Source of the DNA: Alphaproteobacteria bacterium
GTDB taxonomy: Bacteria; Pseudomonadota; Alphaproteobacteria; Micavibrionales; Micavibrionaceae
DNA length: 64,000 bases
NCBI GenBank assembly: GCA_020442425.1
Contig: JAGRKB010000040.1
Span: forward strand, 1 to 64,000
Direction of reading: 5' to 3'
Shown here: piece after piece, positions 46,473-55,583 of the stretch
Layout of the letters: every line of letters starts with the position of its first letter
Numbering within the stretch: position 1 is the stretch's first letter
The notes under the pieces: model-generated
The model's input: the letters and a program-made list of their open reading frames with translations, nothing else
Told to the model about the DNA's origin: nothing
Databases searched by the model: none
Program-made: the position numbers and the translations under genes

Positions 46473-47525
46473 CTAGCTCCTAATTTCAGTTGATTGGGGT
46501 ATGTCTGTAAACAAAATGGTCTGCAGATGAATTAAATCTTCAAGGTTCTGACTCGTAACGCGCTCGGCCATTTTCTCAATTGTTTTGTCAAAAATATTTC
46601 GTACATATCTAGCATTCCCGAACCTAGCGTTATTTAATTTTTCGGTTTCATTCATCAGTTTCTTAAGAGGAATTTCTGCATCTGCATGCAAAATATACTG
46701 ATTATCCTGACAGAATTTTTTGTATATCAAAAATAGTTCCTCAGGTGAGTAGTCTTCGAAGTTTATTTGGTGACGAATGCGAGATGTTATCCCTGCATTT
46801 GATCTTAGTAAGATATCCATATCGTCTTCATATCCAGCAAGTACTACAACCAAATCAGAATATGAGTCTTCCATTTCTTTCATCAAGACTCCCACTGCTT
46901 CCGCTCCAAAATCTCCCTCATATGGATCCCACAAGGAATATGCTTCATCAATGAATAGGACCCCTCCTCTAGCATAATCTACAATCTCTTTAGTCTTAAT
47001 AGCAGTTTGACCAATATACCCCATAACCAAATCAGAGCGATCTACTTCAACGACATGTCCATTGCTAACCACGCCAGACTGATACAAAATGTTTCCCAAA
47101 ATTCTTGCTACTTCATTTTTTCCTGTTCCAGGATTCCCAAGAAATGCAAAGTGATTTCGCGCACGATCCATTGTCAATCCTGACTCTTGACGTTTCTTGT
47201 CAAAATTCATCACATATTCAACACGCTTGATTTGCTTTTTCACTTCATCAAGTCCTATCAATCCGTTCAATCTACTCCATGCATCTTCATGCGCAGATGG
47301 TAGATGGACTCTAAGTGATGACGGGTTTAGAAAAACATAATCGTTTGTTTCAGCATATGTTTCTGTTTCATATTGCGTGTTTTCAGTGTAAAAAGCGGAA
47401 CGATCATCAAATACTTCTGTAACAAGCTCACCTGCCTCATTCTTTTTAAATGCAAAATCCTTGAATGATTTTTGAGGCTTGTCGGACAGAAGATTAGAAT
47501 TTACTTTATCATTATCATGTTCCAT
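46473..47525 (-). CDS. CbbX-like AAA+ ATPase with altered Walker A
   Basis: This 350-residue protein has a CbbX/SpoVK-type AAA domain (about residues 85-330). Walker A is FLGNPGTGKNEVARILG, where the residue after the Lys is Asn instead of Thr/Ser. Walker B is GGVLFIDEAYSLW, and the sensor/arginine-finger region DMDILLRSNAGITSRI is present. The first 80 residues are unrecognised. No RuBisCO genes are nearby, so it is not a RuBisCO activase in context. The gene is AT-rich and has no operon partner, which hints at horizontal acquisition. Confidence 0.82.
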   Translation of the reverse strand: MEHDNDKVNSNLLSDKPQKSFKDFAFKKNEAGELVTEVFDDRSAFYTENTQYETETYAETNDYVFLNPSSLRVHLPSAHEDAWSRLNGLIGLDEVKKQIKRVEYVMNFDKKRQESGLTMDRARNHFAFLGNPGTGKNEVARILGNILYQSGVVSNGHVVEVDRSDLVMGYIGQTAIKTKEIVDYARGGVLFIDEAYSLWDPYEGDFGAEAVGVLMKEMEDSYSDLVVVLAGYEDDMDILLRSNAGITSRIRHQINFEDYSPEELFLIYKKFCQDNQYILHADAEIPLKKLMNETEKLNNARFGNARYVRNIFDKTIEKMAERVTSQNLEDLIHLQTILFTDIPQSTEIRS

Positions 47526-47585
47526 TTTATTACACCCTTATTTTTCTATATATTATTGTATATAAAACTGATGATAGTTAATACA

Positions 47586-47615
47586 AAAAAAGCCCTCGCA
47601 CATGAGGGCTTTTTA
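47586..47615 (-). terminator. Terminator of the ahpC-ahpD operon
   Basis: AGCCCTC (47591-47597) and GAGGGCT (47604-47610) form a 7-bp stem followed on the minus strand by TTTTTTT. A-runs on the other side make it potentially bidirectional, also serving the convergent region. Confidence 0.88.
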
Positions 47616-47647
47616 AAATAAATATATTAATCAATTACTTAGGTGGA

Positions 47648-48205
47648 TTAAGCAGCTTGAGCCACTGCACCTTGAGTGTATTTTGCGGATTCAACGGCCG
47701 CTGCTGCTGCATTAACAGTTGCAGCGATCCGCAATGCGCATTGAATTTGCTCTGTGCTCATTCCTGCCTTAGCCACTTGAGCTTCGTGTGCATCAAGACA
47801 CATTCCGCATCCGTTGATTGCAGAAACCGCCATTGACCAGAGTTCAAAGTCTATCTTATCCACGCCGTGACTTGCGATGAAGGTCATTCGCAATTTGGCA
47901 GGCATATTTTGATATTCTTTGTTGCTCATCAAGTGAACGCTGCGATAATAGACATTATTCATGGCCATAATCGTTGCGGCGCCACAGGCTGCGTTGCGAG
48001 CTTCAGCACTCAAATGCCCAGAGGCTTCAGCGTCAATTGCAGAGATCACATCAGCCTGACGGGTTGCCATGGCGCAAGCCAGATAGCAGCCCCAGAGCTG
48101 TTGCGGGTTGAGCGTTTCTTCGCCAGCCAGATTGGAAAGATTGAGTTTGATATCTTTCGCATAGTCCGGCAGTGCGTTACGCAGGTCTTCCAATGAGTTC
48201 ATCAT
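47648..48205 (-). CDS. ahpD: Alkylhydroperoxidase AhpD
   Basis: This 185-residue protein has the CxxC redox site INGCGMCLDAHEAQ, with the relay Glu/His of the AhpD fold. It recycles the peroxiredoxin AhpC or acts as a thiol peroxidase. I start it at the ATG at 48205, two bases after the ahpC stop, rather than at the longer frame from 48259, which lies inside ahpC. The TAACAATGATG junction suggests coupling. Confidence 0.93.
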   Translation of the reverse strand: MMNSLEDLRNALPDYAKDIKLNLSNLAGEETLNPQQLWGCYLACAMATRQADVISAIDAEASGHLSAEARNAACGAATIMAMNNVYYRSVHLMSNKEYQNMPAKLRMTFIASHGVDKIDFELWSMAVSAINGCGMCLDAHEAQVAKAGMSTEQIQCALRIAATVNAAAAAVESAKYTQGAVAQAA

Positions 48206-48207
48206 TG

Positions 48208-48771
48208 TTAAGCTGCCTTGCTGAGGTCGATATTCTCGCCGCCAACCGGACGGTTGCATGGGCAGAGTTCATCGGTTTGCAATGCATCGAGAATACGCAA
48301 AACTTCCTTAGGGTTACGACCGACGTTCAGGTTGTTCACAGACACGTGTTGAATAACATTGTGTGGATCAACAATGTAGGTTGCACGGTATGCAACACCA
48401 GAATCCTCACGGATACCCAGACCGTCAATCAAAGAGCCGTTGGTATCAGCAAATTGCCATTGTGGCAATTGATTGAGGTCTTTGTGTTCACGGCGCCAAG
48501 CCAACTTACAGAATTCGTTGTCACAGCTTCCGCCCAAAACAACGGCATCACGGTCAGCAAATTCAGAGTCAATTTTTGCAAATTCGGAAATTTCAGTCGG
48601 GCAAACAAAAGTGAAGTCTTTCGGATAGAAGTAGAATACTTTCCACTTTCCGGCAAAGCTTTCTTCGGTCAGGGTTTCGAATGCGCTCTCGCCATTTTCT
48701 TCATGTTTCATAAATTTTGGTTTTACACCAACAATTTCAAATTCGGGCATATGATCGCCAACACCAAGCAT
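48208..48771 (-). CDS. ahpC: Alkyl hydroperoxide reductase AhpC (2-Cys peroxiredoxin)
   Basis: This 187-residue protein has the peroxidatic Cys in DFTFVCPTEISEF (about residue 60) and the resolving Cys near DELCPCNRPV at the C-terminus. It reduces peroxides and, with AhpD, forms a two-gene operon. It is preceded by AAAGGAGAT and is divergent from a LysR regulator, an arrangement seen with oxyR-ahpC in many bacteria. Confidence 0.96.
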   Translation of the reverse strand: MLGVGDHMPEFEIVGVKPKFMKHEENGESAFETLTEESFAGKWKVFYFYPKDFTFVCPTEISEFAKIDSEFADRDAVVLGGSCDNEFCKLAWRREHKDLNQLPQWQFADTNGSLIDGLGIREDSGVAYRATYIVDPHNVIQHVSVNNLNVGRNPKEVLRILDALQTDELCPCNRPVGGENIDLSKAA

Positions 48772-48935
48772 GTTTATCTCCTTTGGTCGGGTTGTGGTTA
48801 TTCATTTGGATGAGATCAACATGGACTGTTTTTATTCAAAAATCCAATGGATAATTTTATTGACTTTAATCGATTTATTGAATAAATAACTTTTAATTAT
48901 ATTTAATAAATAAAATTACGATATAAAGCTCTATT
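48772..48935. promoter_or_regulatory. Divergent ahpC / LysR regulator promoter region
   Basis: This 164-bp, strongly AT-rich gap between the divergent genes holds a plausible plus-strand promoter for the regulator (TTGACT at 48860-48865, TAAATA at 48883-48888, 17-bp spacing). The repeated AATAAATA units on either side of an AATTATATT core (48880-48910) could be a LysR-type operator. This is inferred from layout, not from a matched consensus. Confidence 0.45.
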
Positions 48936-49856
48936 ATGAAACTTCCTAGCGCACGGCAATTACAATATTTTCTGGCGGTTGCCGATCACCTGTCTTTTTC
49001 AAAAGCGGCAGAGAGTTGTCATGTTACACAATCTACGCTTAGTAACGGCTTAAATGAGTTGGAAGATATGTTGGGGAAAAAGCTTTTTGCCCGCGACACC
49101 CGCAAAGTCGCCCTAACCCCAGCGGGAGACGAACTGATTGTTCCTGCCCGTTCTATTCTTGAGCAGCTGACCAATCTGGTTCACCTGTCGCGCCGTCATC
49201 GAGCTCCGTTGTCTTCCCATCTGGTTTTGGGGATTATCCCAACGATTGCCCCTTACCTGTTGCCCGTCCTACTGCCCAGACAGCAGCAGGATTACCCTGA
49301 CCTCGATTTACAATTGCGGGAAGACTTATCAGGAAGGCAGTTGGAATATCTCGAAAAAGGACAGGTCGATGCGGTTCTGATGGCTTTTCCGTATGACGCC
49401 CCACAAACCGATCAGTTGATTTTGTGGAGTGAGCCTTTTTATCTGGCTTGCTCTGAAAAATTTACAGGGCGGAAGAAAAGCCTGAAGATTTCTGATTTAC
49501 AACAAGAGACTATATTATTGCTTGAAGATGGGCATTGCCTTAGAGATCACGTCATTTCTGCCTGCAGTCTTTCCCGTAAATCAGGCGAATCTTCGGGAGG
49601 AATCGGCAGAAATTTGGGGGCAACCAGCCTTCAAACCCTAATTCAGATGGTTCAGCATGGATATGGGGCGACTTTATTGCCCCATATGGCAATCAATACC
49701 ACCTTTTTACCCAAGGGAATCAAGGCCATTCCCTTCTCTGCTCCCAAACCATCGCGCCAGATTGGTCTGGTTTGGCGGAAAAATGACCCAAGAGCAGAGG
49801 AATTCAGACTTTTGGGCCGTTTTATAAAGAAGGCTTGCTCCCCGTTAATTAGTTGA
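48936..49856 (+). CDS. LysR-family regulator, OxyR-like
   Basis: This 306-residue protein has an N-terminal HTH (SARQLQYFLAVADHLSFSKAAESCHVTQSTLSNGLNELEDMLGKKLFAR, residues 4-52) and a periplasmic-binding-like effector domain. OxyR's redox cysteines correspond to the Cys in DGHCLRDHVISACS (about residues 200 and 209), which fits a peroxide sensor. Divergence from ahpC-ahpD strongly supports an OxyR role. Confidence 0.88.
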   Translation: MKLPSARQLQYFLAVADHLSFSKAAESCHVTQSTLSNGLNELEDMLGKKLFARDTRKVALTPAGDELIVPARSILEQLTNLVHLSRRHRAPLSSHLVLGIIPTIAPYLLPVLLPRQQQDYPDLDLQLREDLSGRQLEYLEKGQVDAVLMAFPYDAPQTDQLILWSEPFYLACSEKFTGRKKSLKISDLQQETILLLEDGHCLRDHVISACSLSRKSGESSGGIGRNLGATSLQTLIQMVQHGYGATLLPHMAINTTFLPKGIKAIPFSAPKPSRQIGLVWRKNDPRAEEFRLLGRFIKKACSPLIS

Positions 49857-49920
49857 TTTATTGACTTAATGCTCTAAAATTAGTGCTGCGTTTGCACGCG
49901 TTTCCGTTTTGAGGTTTTTC

Positions 49921-51549
49921 ATGAAAAAAGTACTGCCCCTTACTCTTACTGTTGCCCTTCTCTCTTCTTGTTCTTTTATTCCAAGCTTTACCCAGCCCGA
50001 TGTTGAGGTTCCTGTCCGTTGGAAAAATGAACTGAGCCAGTCTGCTCGTCAAGCTCAGATTCCTGCGCAGTGGTGGACTTTATATCAAGATGAGACTTTG
50101 AATGCGCTTGTCGAGGATGCCTTAACCCAAAATCTGGATTTGCGTGCAGGGTTTGAGCGCGTTAATCAGGCGCGTTCTGCCTTGCGTATTGCGGGAGCCA
50201 GTATGTTGCCTTCTGCCAGCGCCTCTCTGGGCGCAGAGCGAGCCCGCACTAATCCTGCTGTCGGGCCTTCGTCGACCGACAATAGTTTTTCTGCGGGATT
50301 GGCTATTTCCTATGATCTGGATTTGTTTGGTTCTAACCGCGCGACAATTGATGCGGCCCGCGCAAGCCTGCGCAGCGAACAATATGAACAGGAAGCTTTG
50401 AAACTTGTTACTATCAGTGATTTGACCGAAGCCTATTTCAATTTACTTTCCACGCGCGAACGCGTTCGTATTGCTGAGGACAATCTTAAAAACTCCCGCG
50501 AAGTTTTGCGCATTATAAATATCCGCGTTGATACAGGACTGGATTCTGATCTGGAGCTTTCCCAGCAACGCGTTGCTGTTTCTTCAAGTGAAGCGGCTTT
50601 GGCTACTTTGCGTTTGCAAGAGTCTGTTTTTGAAAATGCTTTGGCCTTGTATCTTGGGCGCGCTCCGCAAACATTCGACATGATGAGCACCAAGGCCATA
50701 TCTCAATTCCCTGTACCGGAAATTGCTTTGGAGCAACCATCTGTATTGTTGGAGCGTCGTCCTGATATTCATGTTGCCGAGCAAAACCTTATTGCTGCCA
50801 ATGCCAATATCGGTGTGGCGCGGGCAGCGTTCTTCCCATCTCTTAATTTGGGAGGAACCGGATCTGCGGCAGTGGCCTCATTGGGTGATCCTGCAACGAC
50901 TTTATTGGCCGCAACAGCGTCTTTGGCTGCTCCGCTTTTTACAGGCGGGCGTTTGGAAGGCGGTTTGGATCAAGCCAATTCCCGCCAGCGCGAACTGGTT
51001 GAAGTCTACCGCAAAACCGTTCTGGTTGCCTTCCGCGAAGTGGAAGATGCTTTGGCAGCGACACGCGCAGCACAAGACCGTGAAGTTGCATTACGGACTG
51101 CGATGAATAGTGCCAGACGCGCCTATGATATTTCCCGCAAGCGATACGAAGTTGGAACAATTGATTTCCAGACTTTGCTGGATACGCAAGCGGCTCTCTT
51201 GAGTGCTGAAGACAGTTATGCACAAGCTCTGGATGCAAAACTGACGGCTTCTGTTGATCTGGTAAAAGCTTTAGGCGGTGGTTGGTCTGATCCTGTCGCG
51301 GAGCTTCCGGTTCCGGACGAAGAGCCTGCTGCCGGTGATGTGGTACAAGCAATCGAAGAAGGGCCGGTTGAGACAATCTCGGTTGAAGAAAATTCTGCCA
51401 GTACATCTGTGATACCAGAGGATTCCGAACCACAAAAAATCATTCCTCAAGCTGGCGGTGATAGTGCCCAAGAGCAGGAACGAGCTATGAAATCCCAGCT
51501 ATCTCAAACGAAGGCGCAGAAAGTTACCGAAGAGAACCCAACGCCCTAA
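49921..51549 (+). CDS. Outer-membrane efflux lipoprotein, NodT/TolC family
   Basis: This 542-residue protein has a signal and lipobox LTVALLSSC (Cys 17). The TolC-fold repeats cover about residues 40-455, with WWTLYQDETLNALVEDALTQNLDLRAG and the second half ANIGVARAAFFPSLNLGG and FREVEDALAATRAAQ. A further C-terminal extension of about 90 residues is acidic, Glu/Ser/Pro-rich and apparently disordered. The start at 49921 begins at the signal peptide. No inner-membrane pump or adaptor is adjacent. Confidence 0.92.
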   Translation: MKKVLPLTLTVALLSSCSFIPSFTQPDVEVPVRWKNELSQSARQAQIPAQWWTLYQDETLNALVEDALTQNLDLRAGFERVNQARSALRIAGASMLPSASASLGAERARTNPAVGPSSTDNSFSAGLAISYDLDLFGSNRATIDAARASLRSEQYEQEALKLVTISDLTEAYFNLLSTRERVRIAEDNLKNSREVLRIINIRVDTGLDSDLELSQQRVAVSSSEAALATLRLQESVFENALALYLGRAPQTFDMMSTKAISQFPVPEIALEQPSVLLERRPDIHVAEQNLIAANANIGVARAAFFPSLNLGGTGSAAVASLGDPATTLLAATASLAAPLFTGGRLEGGLDQANSRQRELVEVYRKTVLVAFREVEDALAATRAAQDREVALRTAMNSARRAYDISRKRYEVGTIDFQTLLDTQAALLSAEDSYAQALDAKLTASVDLVKALGGGWSDPVAELPVPDEEPAAGDVVQAIEEGPVETISVEENSASTSVIPEDSEPQKIIPQAGGDSAQEQERAMKSQLSQTKAQKVTEENPTP

Positions 51550-51590
51550 TATAATTTGATTTTTCAGCAAAAACCCCTTAAAAGAGCGGC

Positions 51591-52478
51591 ATGACATACA
51601 AAGTTGCCGCTCTTTATCGTTTTGTGCCTGTAGCCGACGTGGAAACCCATGTTGAGGCCCTTAAGGCTTTATCCGACACGTATGATATGTGCGGCACGTT
51701 ATTGGTTGCTCCAGAGGGGATTAACGGAACAATTGCCAGTTCCAACGGCGGTTGTGATGCGGCTTTGGACTATTTGGAAAAACATTTCGAAATTTTTAGA
51801 GGTGAAGTGAAATTCTCTGAGGCTAGCAGACGCCCCTTCTTACGATACAAAGTTCGCCCTAAGAAAGAGATTGTTACACTGCGCCAGCCGCAAGCTGATC
51901 CGACCAAACAAGTCGGAACCTATGTTGTACCAGAAGATTGGAATAATCTGATTGCTGATCCTGATGTGTTGCTGATTGATACACGCAATGATTACGAAAC
52001 CAAGATTGGTATTTTCGAGGGTGCGATTGATCCAAAGATCAAAGTCTTTACCGAATTTGTCGATTATGTAAGGCAAAATCTTGATCCTGAAAAACATAAA
52101 AAAGTTGCTATGTTTTGTACGGGTGGTATTCGTTGTGAAAAGGCCTCCAGTTTTATGCTCGCAGAAGGCTTTAAGGAAGTTTATCACCTCAAAGGCGGCA
52201 TCTTGAAATATTTGGAAGACATTCCCGTTGAGCAGAGCAAATGGAACGGAGAATGCTTTGTTTTTGATCGTCGAGTCGGCGTGGCTCATGGCCTTGAAGA
52301 AGGCGAAGCTCGTCTTTGTCATGGGTGCCGCGCAACACTCATGTCCAACGATTTAATGAGCGACAAGTACGAGTTTGGTGTCACTTGCCCGCATTGCTTT
52401 GACAGTTTGGACGAAAAAGAAATTGCCGCACGTCGTATGCGGCATATACAGTATATTAAGATGAAAAATTCCGCCTGA
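51591..52478 (+). CDS. trhO: tRNA uridine(34) hydroxylase TrhO (YceA, rhodanese family)
   Basis: This 295-residue protein hydroxylates U34 of some tRNAs. It has an N-terminal acylphosphatase-like domain (about residues 1-95) and a rhodanese domain with the catalytic Cys in AMFCTGGIRCEKASSFML (about residue 179). A C-terminal Cys-rich tail follows (LCHGCRATLM and CPHCFDSL), typical of TrhO. It converges with the AMIN lipoprotein gene, five bases apart. Confidence 0.94.
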   Translation: MTYKVAALYRFVPVADVETHVEALKALSDTYDMCGTLLVAPEGINGTIASSNGGCDAALDYLEKHFEIFRGEVKFSEASRRPFLRYKVRPKKEIVTLRQPQADPTKQVGTYVVPEDWNNLIADPDVLLIDTRNDYETKIGIFEGAIDPKIKVFTEFVDYVRQNLDPEKHKKVAMFCTGGIRCEKASSFMLAEGFKEVYHLKGGILKYLEDIPVEQSKWNGECFVFDRRVGVAHGLEEGEARLCHGCRATLMSNDLMSDKYEFGVTCPHCFDSLDEKEIAARRMRHIQYIKMKNSA

Positions 52479-52483
52479 ATTTT

Positions 52484-53305
52484 TTATTCCGGAACAATAT
52501 CCAGATAGACTCTGTGTCCGTATTCTCCAGCCGGATTCAAGCGTGCCGTGGTTAGAACTTTCGCGTTCTTTTTAAGCTGTACCAAAAGACGGGAGCCTGA
52601 CTCTTCCGAGTTTGCCGTAAATGACTTGACCATCGGGGACGATTTCAAGTCCAATTTTTTTGTAGCTTCCCATTTGTTCCCGGGAAGTTCTACCATCAAA
52701 ATATGTTCGCCGTTGTCCAGATCATATTTCATTTCCGCAGGCTTGGTTGTATCCATAACGATACGCGTTATCTCTCCTTTTTGCTCGCCTATACGAATGC
52801 TTGTTACTGCAGCAACAGTATTGGAAGATTTTGATTTTGCTGCGGGTGTTTTCGAGTGAGCAAGATTATCCGGTTTTGATTTTGGCTCAGGTGTATTTTG
52901 AAATACTGGCTTCGGTTGAGGCTTTTGTGCCATTTCAACTGACTTTTGCTGCGGGGTTACCGCTGCTGGCGTTTTTAGCGCCATGACTTCTGATGGGTGA
53001 GGGATTCTATAGCTTGCTTCGATGCGATCCAGCTCCAGTGACAATGCTCTGAAATGATTTTGCATGGCATCAACCTTTTTCAAGGTCGGTTGCGCCGATG
53101 CCATTTTATCTTCCAGCGTTAGAATGCGGGATTCAATCATAGACAATCTGTTTTCATCAATCGGTCTTTGTTCGACCTGAGGAACAGGGTTTTTCGGCAT
53201 TCTCGTGTCATCAGAGCCGTTTGATGCCGTAGTGGTCTGACAGGCCGACAAGGCCAACGTCGCCAACGAGGTGAGAACCAAAAAGGATAAGGAATGTTTT
53301 TGCAT
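52484..53305 (-). CDS. AMIN-domain lipoprotein
   Basis: This 273-residue protein has a signal and lipobox (LATLALSAC). The coiled-coil-like N-terminal part contains ENRLSMIESRILTLEDKM. A Pro/Lys-rich linker leads to a C-terminal AMIN-like beta domain (about residues 165-273) with IRIGEQKGEITRIVMDTTKPAEMKYDL and ending GEYGHRVYLDIVPE. AMIN domains bind peptidoglycan or secretins. The start at 53305 is chosen because the signal peptide begins there. Confidence 0.82.
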   Translation of the reverse strand: MQKHSLSFLVLTSLATLALSACQTTTASNGSDDTRMPKNPVPQVEQRPIDENRLSMIESRILTLEDKMASAQPTLKKVDAMQNHFRALSLELDRIEASYRIPHPSEVMALKTPAAVTPQQKSVEMAQKPQPKPVFQNTPEPKSKPDNLAHSKTPAAKSKSSNTVAAVTSIRIGEQKGEITRIVMDTTKPAEMKYDLDNGEHILMVELPGNKWEATKKLDLKSSPMVKSFTANSEESGSRLLVQLKKNAKVLTTARLNPAGEYGHRVYLDIVPE

Positions 53306-53388
53306 GTGCCCAAGGTGGCGGGAGAATCGGGAAGCGTCAATTCCTCCCCCGTTTTCACACAGATTTATCCACAAGCCAAAGGACTGGG

Positions 53389-54486
53389 TTATTTCGATAT
53401 TACGCGCTCATAAACAGCCATGGTTTTTTGCGCCATTGTGGAAAATGTAAAGAAATCCTCGAAGCGCTTCCGTCCGTTTTTTCCCATCTGGCATTGGGCT
53501 TGGCGGTCTTCAATCAATTTGCGCAGTTCCTTTAGCAAAAACTCATCTGATTTGGGGGGGACGAGAATGCCCGTGTGGCGATGAGCCACTACCTCGGATA
53601 CTCCGCCAACATCACTGGCAATCACAGGCAATTGTGATCTCATGGCTTCGATAATGGTCAGGGGCAGTCCTTCCCAATTGCTGATGAGCGCGAAAATATC
53701 AGCTTTTTCCATCAGTTGGGGAACGTCCAGTCTTTCCCCAAGGAAGTTTATCCGATCGTCAATTTTCATGTGTTTGGCTAATTGGCGCAACTCGTAGTCA
53801 TCGCCACCACCTACCAAATCCAGTTTCCAGTTTAAATCCGTGCATCCCCATAAGGCTCGCAAGAGACTCTCATGATCTTTTTGAGGGCCTACCCTTGCGA
53901 CCATCAGAATTTTTACGGCGCCTTTTCGCCCTTCTCTCGAAGGTGGAGAAGGAATTGACGGCATGCCGTTTAAAACGGTGCTGATTTTATTTTCAGGTAG
54001 AATATGATTTTTGAGCGCCAATTGGCGGTCATATTCGCTGACAGTAATGACTTGTGTAGAGAAAAATCCTGCAAGCTTTTCTAATCCTTTGTAGATCAAA
54101 CGATGGGCTTTAGGAACGCCGTCCGTGAAGGCCCAGCCATGAGCCGTAAACACTACGGGTATTCCAAGAGAGCGCGCTGCTAGTCGTCCAAGAAGGCCCG
54201 CTTTCGAAGAATGGCATGTTAAGAGATCGGGCTGCAAATCCTTCAATATATTGCGGATTTGGAGGAAGGCTCTCCAGTCTTTAAGAGGGTGAATCGAGCG
54301 CTGCAAATCCTCTATTTCGAAATATGGAATATTCTCGTTTTCAACGCTGTCCGAGACTTTCCCCGGCCATCCCGAAAGTAGAGATACTTCGTGTCCTTGA
54401 CCGTGCATCAAGAGACATAAATCTCGGACATGCACCTGAGCGCCGCCAAATTCGTCCATTCGTGTGATTAAGTAGGCAATTTTCAT
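53389..54486 (-). CDS. Glycosyltransferase family 4
   Basis: This 365-residue GT-B enzyme has the N-terminal RMDEFGGAQVHVRDL and the C-terminal donor-binding ALISNWEGLPLTIIEAMRSQLPVIASDVGGVSEVV with its ExxxE-type Glu. It probably adds a sugar to a lipid-linked glycan. It is divergent from the epimerase and sits near a WecA-like initiator, so the group likely builds a surface polysaccharide. A Pro/Arg-rich insertion (PSPPSREGRKG) lies near residue 190. Confidence 0.9.
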   Translation of the reverse strand: MKIAYLITRMDEFGGAQVHVRDLCLLMHGQGHEVSLLSGWPGKVSDSVENENIPYFEIEDLQRSIHPLKDWRAFLQIRNILKDLQPDLLTCHSSKAGLLGRLAARSLGIPVVFTAHGWAFTDGVPKAHRLIYKGLEKLAGFFSTQVITVSEYDRQLALKNHILPENKISTVLNGMPSIPSPPSREGRKGAVKILMVARVGPQKDHESLLRALWGCTDLNWKLDLVGGGDDYELRQLAKHMKIDDRINFLGERLDVPQLMEKADIFALISNWEGLPLTIIEAMRSQLPVIASDVGGVSEVVAHRHTGILVPPKSDEFLLKELRKLIEDRQAQCQMGKNGRKRFEDFFTFSTMAQKTMAVYERVISK

Positions 54487-54560
54487 GTTTTTCAGTTCGA
54501 CATTTTGCTTTTCCTTTTAGTATATAGTCATATCTTGTATTGGAGACCAGCAGAAAGACA

Positions 54561-55583
54561 ATGAGCATGACATCTCTTCACAAAATTGCACTGATCGGCG
54601 GAAGCGGATTTATCGGAACCCGTCTGATGGGCGATTTATTACAAGATGGGCATGACGTCCGAATTGGTGATATTGCCCCGTCTGAGGCTTACCCCGATTA
54701 TCGCGTTGAGGCCGATGTTCGCGAGCTAGAGTCTTTGCTTCAGGCTTGTGCCGATTGCGATACGATTATCAATCTGGCGGCAGCGCATCGTGATAATGTT
54801 CGTCCCGTGTCTCTTTATTATGATACCAATGTGACCGGCGCTCGTATGAGCGTTGCTGTCGCTGAGAAACTCGGTATCCAACGCATTATTTTCACCAGTT
54901 CTGTTGCTGTCTATGGTCACCAACATGGGGAGCCGGACGAAACATTTCCTCATCTGCCTATTAATGCCTATGGTGAAACCAAATCCCAAGCCGAAGATGT
55001 TTTTAATGAATGGGTCAAAGAAGATCCTGAAAACCGGACACTGGTTGTTGTTCGCCCAGCCGTGGTCTTTGGCCCTACAAACCGCGGGAATGTTCATACT
55101 TTAATGGATCAAATTGTTAAGGGGCGATTTATTATGGTCGGAAACGGCGAGAATAAAAAATCGATGGCCTATGTCGGAAATGTAGCTGCCTTTTTAAAAT
55201 TTTCTTTGGGGCTTCCTTGTGGCCATCATGTTTTTAATTATGCTGATAAACCCGATATGAGCATGATCCGTTTGGTAGATATGATTTGCGACCGTATTGG
55301 ATTACCGCATGTGACTGGATTGAGAATGCCTAAAATTCTAGGGCTTGGGGCCGGAATGATTTTTGATGTTATCTCTCGTGTGACCGGAAAAAATCTTCCT
55401 ATTAGTCGAGTCAGAGTTGAGAAGTTTTGCGCCTCCACAGCCTTCAAAGCAGATCGTGTTCAGAAAAGCGGATTTATTCCTCCCTATAAATTAGAGGATG
55501 CTTTAATCGAGACAATTGATGCCGAGTTCAAGTCTTCCAAATCTACTTCGCAGAAGACGTCGCCCGAGAAAGCAGTCGGATAA
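54561..55583 (+). CDS. NAD-dependent sugar epimerase/dehydratase
   Basis: This 340-residue short-chain dehydrogenase-type protein has the NAD-binding GGSGFIGTRL at residues 11-20, active-site SSVAVYG and YGETK (Tyr/Lys of the YxxxK motif), as in UDP-sugar epimerases. It likely makes a modified sugar nucleotide for the neighbouring glycosyltransferases. I use the ATG at 54561, which gives the fold directly. Its 3' end overlaps the convergent WecA-like gene by 41 bp. Confidence 0.88.
   Translation: MSMTSLHKIALIGGSGFIGTRLMGDLLQDGHDVRIGDIAPSEAYPDYRVEADVRELESLLQACADCDTIINLAAAHRDNVRPVSLYYDTNVTGARMSVAVAEKLGIQRIIFTSSVAVYGHQHGEPDETFPHLPINAYGETKSQAEDVFNEWVKEDPENRTLVVVRPAVVFGPTNRGNVHTLMDQIVKGRFIMVGNGENKKSMAYVGNVAAFLKFSLGLPCGHHVFNYADKPDMSMIRLVDMICDRIGLPHVTGLRMPKILGLGAGMIFDVISRVTGKNLPISRVRVEKFCASTAFKADRVQKSGFIPPYKLEDALIETIDAEFKSSKSTSQKTSPEKAVG

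Noticed and set aside
46473-47525. RuBisCO activase CbbX
   Set aside because: The AAA domain is similar, but no RuBisCO or Calvin-cycle gene is nearby and Walker A is altered.
53930-53965. Possible palindromic repeat inside the glycosyltransferase gene (PSPPSREGRKG segment)
   Set aside because: A CCTTCTC/GAGAAGG pair is present and the peptide is unusual, but the arms are short and imperfect; too weak to list as an element.
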